Source of the DNA: Arenicola marina
Lineage: Eukaryota; Annelida; Polychaeta; Arenicolidae
Direction: 5' to 3'
NCBI GenBank assembly: GCA_964019135.1
Contig: OZ025258.1
Location: forward strand, 7,955,961-8,019,960
Length of the DNA stretch: 64,000 bases
Position 1 is the stretch's first letter, and the number at the start of each line of letters is the position of its first letter. The position numbers were made by a program, and so were the translations under genes. Positions 35,601-47,600 of this stretch are shown in pieces. The notes under the pieces are model-generated. The model saw nothing but the letters and a program-made list of their open reading frames with translations, searched no databases and was not told the DNA's origin.

Positions 35601-38600
35601 TATACTTATTGTGTGAGGACAGAATGGCCGGCACTGTGGAAGGCACACTCCGATTGGTAATCTTACTACACACATTCTGTGTGCATTACTTCCCCCACAG
35701 AATGGAACCTTCACGCTGGTGCCCATCGCAGACCGTCTCTCTAGCAGTCTCCTGTCCTACTACACTGTCTTCCAAGACGTTGATGTGAATCCCATTGTTA
35801 CTGTACCTTATGAGGACAAAAGTGGTCTGGGTAAGACGCTAATGGCAATCTCTCTCACCCAAATCATTCTGGGTAGTGCCCTGTTGTACAGCGCGATCTC
35901 GTCACCCCAGTGCATTCTGGGTAAGGCAATCTCTGTCTCACCCAAATCATTCTGGGTAGTGCCCTGTTGTACAGCGCGATCTCGTCACCCCAGTGCATTC
36001 TGGGTAAGGCAATCTATGTCTCACCCAAAGCATTCTGGGTAGTGCCCTGTTGTACATGTAGCGCGATCTCTTCACCCAAATGAATTCTCGGTAATGTTGG
36101 ATTGTACACTGCAATCCTGTTAGGCAATGAAAAGGCATTGTGGGTAACATTTAAATGTAAAATACGTCGTCTCGTCGTAATCTCGTCGCGGGAGGGGGGT
36201 GCATTCTAGGTGAACTTCGATTGTACATTGCGGACAGACCCGCATGCTGAAAGCGCTGTTAAACGTCAATGAAATCAAATTATGTACAATGCGGTCTCGT
36301 TAACTGTACGTGCCCGAGTTATGTTCGATTACAAGTACAAGATGATCTCCTTACCCCAGAGCAATTTGGGTAAATGTCGATTGTACATTGCATATATTGT
36401 ATGTTTCATTGACACCCCTAGTGCAATATGTGTAATGTTCGATTGTACAAGACGATGTCCCCACCCCATGGCATTCTGGGATATGTTTATGGGTCAGAAA
36501 GGTTGAATATCGACTTGCGGGATATTTATATGAATTTCCACGTTTTGCTAGCAGTCTGTGTTCCACAAGGTCGTCAATTGACCATTTGATTTTAAAGCAA
36601 AAAAGATACATGTATTTCTCTTTGCATCAAAAAAATCAGACATTCTCTATCAGTGATGTGCATATATTCTTTGTGTTTATTTATCGATCTATATCTATCG
36701 GTCTATCTAATTATTTATCTATGTATCTATTTTATTACTTATTAACCTACCTAGCTAGCAATTAGAATGCCCTGAAAGCTTGGTGTATTCTAACTGCTCT
36801 TTTCCCTATAATTCTCCACCCAGGTTTGGTGGTCTCGATCTGCCTACCGGTGTACCAGCACCAGCCGACCTTCACCCTGAGAGGAGTCACGTGTGTAGAC
36901 GTGAGCATCGATGAGCTGGCCTCCGATGTGGCTTTCTTCAACCACGGGCAGCACTCCTACAGCTTCCTCTTCGACACGGCGTCGGGGAAAACCCTGCTGC
37001 ACCCCTTGCTGCCCAGACCCCAGGATGGACGGTCTGTGCCTCTCGATGTGGCGCTCATGGAGTCCGACACACCGGACATCATAATGTCCATGAAACGGTA
37101 ATGCAAGGGTTGTTTATTGTCGCTGCACAATTCTTCAAGTTCAATTGCCATCATCATCTTGTTTTAATTATCTTGCTTTTGTGTTCCGTGGTTCGGTTTG
37201 ATTACTTGGTTTGGTTCCGAACGAGTCATGGAGTAGGTGGAAAAACAAGTTGTGGTCAATGTAAGGTAATGTAAAGGTTTATGCCGTACTGCTGGCCTTA
37301 GGCCCATAGTACAACATCTATGTACAGCTTACGATATTAACACAATTCACTTAATTTTGAAGACAGCTTTGTAAACAACGATCACGCAGAATTGTTGCTT
37401 GGTAGATGAAGTTTTTCAGTTCTGCTAACTTTCAGTATATTTATAAATATTTGCCTAGTGCAATTGGAAGCGTACCTTAAGTATTTATTCCACATAACCG
37501 AGGTCATTAATATTACAATATCTACATATCCGGCGTCAAAACGTGAAGCGTTTTCGTACCTTCCTGATTCTATGGCAGGTCTGTCATTTGATCATTTAAA
37601 TCTAGTAATAGCTACACGATGTTTCAATATAGGTACATTAATAAAACAACTTTTCTATTTCGAGTAAACTCAATGTATTCTTATTCTGTCGTAGCATTAA
37701 CGGCTACAGGAAACAAAACAGATACAAGGACAGAAGATTTGTTCACCCAATGGCACAATTGACTACCGAATACTTAGTGATAGTAAAAGGCTGAATACCT
37801 TATAGTGGATGTTCCTCCCAAAGTCTCAATACGTCGCTAATATGCAGTGTACTATCTCTACCGAGACTACACGTGTCTTTCTTCCCCCTCCCTTTAGGGG
37901 TGAGAATGGGATGCGCCATGTGCCGGATAAGAAGATGCCCCAGTCACGTGGTTTGTCAACACAAGATGGTGTACAAGCCGTTCCGACAGACGTCACTTAC
38001 TTCTGGAGCAAGGTACAAATGCTGTACCATCACCCTAGCTTCCTTCTGGAGCAAGATACCGCATGTTGTACGCTCATCCTAGTTTACTTGTGACTAAATA
38101 CTCTCTCAAGCGGTCCGCCATCTTGATGAGCATGTCGAATTTAACTTGTGTCTTCGGTTAACCGGACATGATAGAACCATGTGGTATGACAAATAACCCA
38201 GCCTCTGATAGCACTCATCTTGTTCATGGGAGTAAAGTCAACTCCAGATCCATCAATGAGTCCAGGAGGCCAGAGGATGGGGGGGGGGGGGGGGGGCAAG
38301 CGGGGGTCGTGTTCTCAGATCACGAACAATTAATTTCTGTATTCCCAGGTCACGATGAATTAAAAGCAGACTCTCTGCATGCAATGGAAGGGCGGATACA
38401 CGATACTGAATCGACGAATTCCCAATTCACGGTTATTTAATATTAAAATTCCCGTTCACGATTAATGAAAATCCATGATCACCGCGGTCGGCTAATACCC
38501 CATTCCCAGTTCACGAAGAATTATTTTCCTCATTCCCAGTTCACGATCAAATGAAAAGCCCAATCCCGAGGAACGCAAATACCCCTTGCCCCCCCCCCCC

Positions 38601-41600
38601 CCACACACACAGGAGACCACACATTCCAGCCTGTCTCCATGTGTGGAACCCCTCACCCCTTCTCTATTGTCAATCTGCAAGAGAATTCACTCCACTCAAT
38701 CGAACCCCCCACCCCCACCCTCACAGCCACCCCTTCCCAAATATTGGATCTGCCGGATCCTTGCATATTATAGCTGGTCTTAGTTTGTGTTACAAATACC
38801 CGGTGTGGTCCGGTTCTATATCTAGATACCAAGTTGTTTATGTTTAAAGTTACTCCAGTGATTTTCCAGATACCGGGTTTATTTAATCTGCTGTTAATTG
38901 GTTTCACAGATCCCAGATTATTTAATCCGCTGTTAACCTCTTTCACAGATACCATATTATTTAATCCGCTCTTATTCGGTTTCACAGATACTAAATTATT
39001 TAATCTGCTTTAAATCTGTTTCACAGATACCAGATTATTTAATCGGCTTTTAATCTGTTTCACATATACCAGATTATTACGTCTAGTGTTGATGTGCCTT
39101 CCAGATTCCAGATACGACGTTCACCATGGCTGTGGTGATAGCCAATGAGGCAGCAATACTGAAGGTCACATCAGAGCTTCTGAGCAAGCACTTCATCTAC
39201 CATCGCCTGGACCTGGCCCCAGAGGGCTCTGTCACCCTTTGTCGTGTCAATAATATCTTGGTCACCTATAGTAAGTCAATGACTGCCTGTTATCATCTGT
39301 CAGAAGGCAAACACGGCAGCGGTTTCCTAAGATCAATGACGTAGTTATTAACAAACCGCACATTCCCGCACGAGAAGCACTATGCTGGCCAAGAACGTTG
39401 CCCTGTTATGGATGGCACACAATATGTGTGTACATTTGCATATTTGCAAGTAAATACATCATTTCCATTTAAAATATGTTGAAAGTTTCTCATTGAACAT
39501 ATTGTTGTATGTTGAACTTTAAAGCCAGCTCAATTTTGTAAACTAGTGTAGGGAGCAAGGACTCCCTACACTAGGTTTAATTATTATGTTTGTGGATTAA
39601 ACTGGAAATAATAAGCGTCTTCGTCGCCATTTATGTTCCAGTTTTACTAGAAAATAGCCTGGCACCAGCATTCTAATTAGACTGGTTTCTCTGTCTACAG
39701 ACGGATCCACAGTGTTCTTCACCGTTAGTGCATTCGTGGATCCCTTTCTCTACACACACGAAAAGGAATCCACACAAACATTCAAGAGGTACACTACCGA
39801 AATGCAAGGCAATCTCCAGCCATCAGATATATTCCGGGTGAGTATGCGGCCAATGGACCATGATCGAGACCGTAGAATTCATATGGAACAGCAGCGCTGT
39901 CAAACGGAAACACCCAAGCGTATTTTCAAGTGCCACGTGCCCTGCACACATGTATGACTGAATTGCTCAGCCAGTGGAGGGCAGCATTCACATATGCGTT
40001 ATACGTAATTCTACAAAGAAATAGAGGCAACGAAGATCACCCTTTCAATTGTAATTCATGTATGGACCATGCGTCTCTTGATCCAACACGAAAATGGAGT
40101 TTGTCTTTGATCTTATCCCCGGACCAGTAATAAAATAAAATAAAACTTCACAATGCCTCATTTAGGTCAATGAAAAACCAAATTAACAAATCTGTATGCG
40201 GTGCCACAGAAAACCCAAACTTAAAGTTGCATGTGGAGTTGTTTCGCTGTTTTTGAATGCAAAATTTGCGTATAAGAACACAAACCTAAGGCCTTAAGGT
40301 TCATAACAGACAATAAACACCTACCATATCGCTCACCAATTATCTGCCAATGAGCAAAACATTTCAAATTTATGAATTTTCCGCCACAAAAATGAAAACT
40401 TGTGCTGATTTGAAACGTCATAAACGTGTGTACACAAGTCGTTTACCGGTGCCACCGACAGGGGGCCCAAGCGCTAAATTATATGAGACAATAGAAGCAT
40501 CCGGAGCGCCACGTTTTCTTTGGCGGTGGCCGTTGACACTGCTTGTGGTCAAAGGTAACATTTCCTGTTCATGTTTATTTTGGTACAGCCGTTGCAACGG
40601 TCAGCTCCACATGTAACTTTAATAAGGCTTTATGTTAGTCAATAACAATATTTGACAATGCCTTATGTAGGTCAATAGAGCACCAAACGTGACAATGACT
40701 TCAGTGCGTGACTTGTCGTTAACGCAGGATGGAGTGCGAGATCTTGTGGCCATCACCGAGAGGATGGACGAGTATTGGCTGGCAGACAGCGAGTATGCGC
40801 CCTACATCGTGCAGCGTTACATCGGCACCGTGCAAGGCTTCATCAGGGTATACCCTGGCATCCCGCTGCCTGAAAACTACGACCACACCAAGAGACGATG
40901 GTAGGGCCATTAGTTCTTGGTGTCACGTCATGTGTCTTAATAATGTTTCGTTGATAATGCACGCGCAAAATATGGCAATCATTTTTCCATTTACATGTGA
41001 ATGCCGTTAAGGAAGCCTATGTCAATAACAAAGACCGTATATTTATATTCGCCTAAGTTAAATGACAAAGGAATAGTTTTTACAATCGTCTGGTCTTGAA
41101 CTTTAAAGAAATTAAATTTGGTTTTAAAGTTTGTCAAAAAAAATCCCGGTGTACTGTATATATCCATATGTGTATCTATAATAAATATACCTGGTAAAAT
41201 AAACTGTTTTAAACACATGTTACTCTCCTGAAGATGTTACTCTGCTGAAGAGTTTACGTTTATGAAGCTATAACATAACTCTTTTCTTCCATTTCAACGA
41301 AAGGACAAATCGGGGCTGAAGCCAAAATCCGGTTTAAATAATGGGCCGTCCCTCATGCTCTCTCATCCATCTATATGCTCGCAGGTACCAGATGGCAGTG
41401 GCCAACAAAGGGAAGACCGTTGTTACTCCCCCATATCAAGACGCGTTCGGCGGCGGTGAAATAGTAACTGTGGCTTATACTGTCGACGTCTTGAAGTAAG
41501 ATTTTCTTGCGGTTCAATGTTCTATTCTTACACTGACTGTACACTTAAGTTTTTATTTGAGCAACAAAGATGTATTTTATTGCGATATATAAGCGTGTGG

Positions 41601-44600
41601 TCTTGCGTGGTTCTTGGCCCAGTTTAGCACTTATGTGCACAAGAACGACATAAATTACTTTTCAACTGATGAATAGGTGGGGATATGATATATTAAGTAG
41701 TTTAATATGAACTATTCAGCTCCGTGAAGCTAGTGTTTCGATTCCCAACAAGATAAATGTGGCTCTCCGATGCTTCCCTTAGCCCCAGCACCAACGAGAG
41801 ACATATGATCGGAGTTATTGCCATGGACCTGCGTCCGACATATCTGGACTACATGATTCAACGTGTATACCCAGCTTGTCAGGAGGACGACAAAACGTGA
41901 GTGGCAATTCTACCAAACCTTTGAAACGAATCTAGCTTGATATATACTCGCAATCATAAAAGCGTCAGCAGCATATCTGTTTAGCCGTCCTGTAGCGAAA
42001 AACCACGTAGAACATAGAACCTTGAGACATATGAACGTTATTTGACCACCATGTCACCAGCTCTACAAAATATGGCATGTATACATTACATATAAAGAAA
42101 ACCACGAATGAAAAGAAGTACGAGAACAATTCGGAAAGGGCATCACCAGTCTGTAAGCGAAATCGTCATGCCCCACGTCAAAATTTTTTAATAACGAAGT
42201 AATTCTTTGAAAATGTATGCACAATTAATTCCTTCGTTTGATACACATGTCATAGAAATGGAATTTTTAACCACGTGCACAATTTTGAACCCAAATATTT
42301 CCATCGTAATTTCAAGATTTGTTTTATTAATTTTAAGAAATTTTAGCAATTTCAAAACAATTCAGCAATTTCAAGAAATTTTAGCAATTTCAAGAAATTT
42401 CAGCAATTTAAAGAAATTTCAGCAATTTAAAGAAATTTGAGTAAATTCAAAAAAATTACAGTAAATTCAGAAAATGTCAAAAAAATTATGAAATGTCAGT
42501 AAATTCAAGACATTTCAGTAAATTAATGTTAATGCCATCGCATACAATGTATTTGAAATTGTATCTACATATGTTAAGGCCTATAACTATAGCCACCGCC
42601 CCCAGATATGTTCTTCGCCCGGTATCCAGAAAACTCATTGGCATGACAATCATAACAAAACAACTTGAAAGTGGATACCGCGCATGCATGCCTATCTCTT
42701 TGCGTTTACAGTTGCCTCATATTGGACAGCAATGGATACGTGATCTTCCATGAACAAGCAGATTACATCACTACCCAGTCACACGTCCCGGACGTACATG
42801 TTACAGACAAGGTATGTCCACACAGAACACTTCCTTCTCCGTACGGTGCCCTTCCGGGTGTAACGATTAGTGTCTTAGACTGCACACATATCTAAGTCCA
42901 GGGGGCCTCCCTGGTGTAGTGGTTAGCGCATCAGACCGCAGGCAGGTCAATAGGTCATGGGGGCCCTCCTGGTGTAGTGGTTAGCACACTAGACCGCAGA
43001 CCAATAGGTCCCGGGGGCCTCCCTGGTGTAGTGGTTAGTGCATTAGACCGCAGGCAGGTCAATAGGTCCCGGGGGCCTCCTTGGTGTAGTGGTCAGCGCA
43101 CTAGACCGCAGGCAGTTCAATAGGTCCCGGGGTCCTCCCCAGTGTAGTGGTTAGCGCACTAGAGCGCAGATAAATAAGTCCTGGGGCCTCCCTGGTGTAG
43201 TGGTTAGCGCACTAGACCGTAGATAAATAGGTCCCGGGGTCCTCCCTGGTGTAGTGGTTAGCGCCCTAGTCAGCATATCAATAGGTCCCGGTGTGGGCAG
43301 TGGTTAGTGCACTAGACTGCAGCCAGACCAATAGGTCCCGAGGCCTCAGTGGGCAGTGGTTAGTGCACTAGACTGCAGGCAGACCAATAGGTCCCGGGGG
43401 CCTCAGTGGGCAGTGGTTAGTGCACTAGACTGCAGGCAGACCAATAGGTCCCGGGGGCCTCCCTGGTGCAGTGGTTAGTGCACTAGACTGCAGCCAGACC
43501 AATAGGTCCCGGGGCCTCATTGGGCCGTGGTTAGTGCACTAGACTGCAGGCAGACCAATAGGTCCCGGGGCCTCAGTGGGCAGTGGCTAGTGCACTAGAC
43601 TGCAGCCAGACCAATAGGTCCCGGGGCCTCATTGGGCCGTGGTTAGTGCACTAGACTGCAGCCAGACCAATAGGTCCCGGGGCCCCAGTGGGCAGTGGTT
43701 AGTGCACTAGACTGCAGCCAGACCAATAGGCCCGGGGCCTCAGTGGGCAATGGCTAGTGCACTAGACTGCAGCCAGACCAATAGGTCCCGGGGCCTCAGT
43801 GGGCAGTGGCTAGTGCACTAGGCTGCCACCAGACCAATAGGTCCAGGGGCCTCAGTGGGCAATGGCTAGCGTACTAGACTGCAGGCAGACCAATAGGTCC
43901 CGGGGCCTCAGTGGGCAGTGGTTAGTGCACTAGACTGAAGCCAGACCAATAGGTCCCGGGGCCTCAGTGGGCAGTGGCTAGTGCACTAGGCTGCAGCCAG
44001 ACCAATAGGTCCCGGGGCCTCAGTGGGCAGTGGTTAGTGCACTAGACTGCAGCCAGACCAGTAGGTGACTGGTCCTGGAGTCGAATCCGGATCTGGGCAC
44101 CTAACCTTGGGGCATGTTTTGCCCATTCAATCTACATCGGCCCGGGAGGTTCCTTGGCCCAGTGTTGCCCTAGTGTGCTCAGAAGCTGCCTAAAACAGAG
44201 ATTCCATTCGTTCTGTGTTCTGTACATATTAGTCAGGAGGAATAATGGCATATATAGCCGGTGGGGTGGAAATGGAGTAAATACTATTTTTGTCGGTTTA
44301 TATAACTTCACAAAGGTCTCTGACAACATTTTCCGGAGGGTGTGCAAAATTTTGGTTCTGTTTAAATTCAAGATGGCCGCCACGACCACAAATTCTCAAT
44401 AAAATGGTCCTAACTCGTTAAGTATCTGCGCTAGAGACATAAAATATGGGTCTATACCCAGTATTTCACATACGAGGAATCTATTGGAATAGTTAATTAT
44501 GTGATTTAACCACACCAGTAGTACGTAAATCCAATATGACGGCCAAAATGCCACAAAGTCGGCGTATATATTCAAATTAAGGACATTGGCTTCTTGATAT

Positions 44601-47600
44601 CATGTGTGTGTTTATTAATTGGACACAAGTTTTATGATACACCCGTTTAAAGCGTACAATGTTGACCACAACTTCATACAGATATCCGAGATAAATGCTA
44701 CAGAATGATGTGATGCCGTGTTAGAAAATAGGTATGTCTTATCGCGTCAAAATATGATCCGAAAATTCCTCAGGAATATCGCGAACGAGCATACCAAATA
44801 CGAAGCTGCGAGAAATCAGGTGGACAAGAGTATAAACAATACATACTCAATCTTTGTCAGAAGAGGAATGACTGTACGTGAACGGGCACTATTGCTTTGC
44901 TACTGTCCAAAATATCATCCGAATTCGACCATGAATCACTGTTCCATCAGTCCTAGTACTTCAAATCCGTCATCACAGTGCTTGGAGGCATGCACACTAC
45001 TTCATGCGACTGCTATTATAATGGCTGGCAGTGATACAAAAAGAGATTCTAGTCAGTACATTTGTACAAGCACCGATAAAATGTTGAGTGGGAAAAAATA
45101 TTCACAGAACTTTCGTGTGTCGTACAATAGCAGGGACTTCATTTGCTCGGCTCATCGAAGTGGTTCACACTTGAGCAAGCCGCAGCAGAACTACGAAGTT
45201 GTGGACGGACAACCTTGTCAAGACTGTGATCATAATGATGATATTTTATCGTGCTGGACATGAGGGGCATTGGGTTCTTCATCTCTTCTCTGCGGAAGCC
45301 ATATTGCCATTATCTGATCTGCTGGTTGCCACAACTAAGCGCGATATGCTGGCTTCTACATTCATCGCATGAAAGGCCTCGATCCAAAGCTGATGAAGAA
45401 GCTGCAACATGGTACAGTCGCGCAACACATCGCTGGCATGTATAACTCAACCTGGGCGGACATGTTCAGAGACAACTTTAGACACAACGTGCATGCGACT
45501 TGGTCACGGACCAGCTGGAGCTGTGGTCATAACCACAGACTATCACCAGATGGTAAAGTGTGCCCTCAGTTTTTTCTCTGAGCGGGGAGCTGTGACACAA
45601 TGTTCGAGCTATGAGCAACGATCACCAGGATACTGTCCAAACTTACCATACAGAAGAAGCGAAGGGTCGAATCGAGGCAGACAAGCTGGATCGGCGGAGC
45701 CTACTAAAGTAACTGGATGATTGCATTGACCCATTGGATGATGTCTCTCACCAGGAAGGTGGACTGATGACCATTGTCTTAGGAGAAGTGGATCATCCCG
45801 ATGTCAATGCGGATGATGCCATCAGGCTCGGAGAGCGGGGACTAAGGTACTTCAAGGCTGGTTGGCCGGGATCTTTCTACAATAATCTCGCTAAGCTGGT
45901 AGTTACAATGGACGTGAAACACAAACATGTGTTGGTCGGCAAGCAGCGAGTCTATGATCAGGAGCTAATCTATGTTCGTGTAATTGGCCTACTAGCAAGT
46001 TCTCGTCAAATCAATCTCGATGACGTGTGGACTTGTGAGTTAGCGGCATACCCACCATCGATGTTCAACCCAGACGGCCAAATGAAGCTGGTGAAATCGA
46101 AATCGACGCTGACGAAGAAACCCCGATTGACTATATCGGACCGCAACTGCCCAGTCCCCGACATCGTGATCTATGACGTCAGTGCACTTCTCTGGGTCAT
46201 TACCTGGCCGTCTGATAGACACTGTGCATAGGTGGATGCATGTAAAGTATTCGTCCAGCAAGCGCCACAGCACACAGATGTCGTCCTCGTGTTTGACAGA
46301 TACTTCGCCAACAGCATTAAGAACCTTGCGAAGATGCATAGGTCAGGATTCAGGCGCGTTTACAATCTGACACCAGATATGGTCGCTCCGGCCAGGCAAG
46401 TTATTCTCGGCAGCACCAAGAACCAGGTCACACTGAACACCATGCTTGCAGAAGCCCTTCTGGATTCAGACTTCTACATGACATAGACGTCTTTGTCCTG
46501 CTCGTCCACTTCTACCACAACCACTGCAAAGACCAGCGTGCTGCCCCAATGATCATGTCATCTCCAGTGAGCAATAGAACAATGTTAGATATTCGCGCGA
46601 CTGCAGAAGTGCACAGTGGCACAGCAGGTGATCTTTTGGCAGTGCATGCACTCTCCGGGGCCGACACTGTAGGTTTGTTGCATGGCATAGGCAAGACAAT
46701 TATCCTCAAATTTTGCAAGAAGGGATGTTATTCAATCTCGAAAGTTGGTGATGACAATGCTGACATGCAATCTGTTGAAGCTCAGGCCACGAAGTTCATA
46801 TGTGCTGCATATCGGAAGGCGACAGAATCATGTTGTTCGATGACGGAATTCAGGCTAAAAATGTGGGGCATCAAAACAGGGAAGAGTGGCACAACCTCAG
46901 TGAAACTCTTCTCCCTTCCACCCACCAGTGAAGCATTCACCGGAAATATCCACAGATGTCACCTTCAGGTAGCCATATGAAAGGCAGCACTTCTGGAGTC
47001 ACTCCCCGAAATGGACCAACGAAATATGGTTGGGAGCTAGACCACCAAGGCATGCCGCTCCCAAGGACTGTGACAGCGGATAAGCCTTCTGCACCGGCAG
47101 ATATACTGCAGTTTAATTATCCACTGCAACTGCAGATCCTCTGGATGCCGAACTGCATTTTGCAGCTGTTCCCATATATGATGCACACGGTTTTCTTTAT
47201 GGGGGGGGGGGGGGACGGAGAAGATTGTAAGAACCCTTTTGCACAAATTATGTCAGAAGAAGGATGATCTGAAAGGAAGGAAGAAGCTCAGGAAGGGGAA
47301 GACGAGGAAGCTTTAGGAAGGCGAAGACGAGGATGCGGAAGTTATGTTGCAGTAATATGGACGGCTAAAGTAATGGAGGTTTCATTAAAGTAAGCAAGCA
47401 CGAGCATATTGAGTTTCTTCCTTGTACGTATAAATAGGTACCTATTTTCTGTGAACAGCCTCCAACACGGCATCATATGATTCTGTAGCATTTATTTTGG
47501 GAATCTATATTAATTTGTGGTCAACATTGTACGGTTTTAACGGGTGTATCGTAAACCTTGTGTCCAATTAATAAACACACATATGATATCAAGAAGCCTA

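Larger units (their letters stand above)
38013..39104. other. Intron 13
   Basis: It contains the donor duplication (to 38085), a poly-G run and dispersed repeat copy (38279-38500), poly-C runs and a 39-40-bp acceptor-like repeat (38855-39085). Confidence 0.8.

Noticed and set aside
37692..37771. Candidate cachd1 exon after an AG at 37694 (INGYRKQNRYKDRRF)
   Set aside because: Exons 12 and 13 join in phase without it and the composition does not match the family at that point; the following GTAAAAGG is a weak donor.
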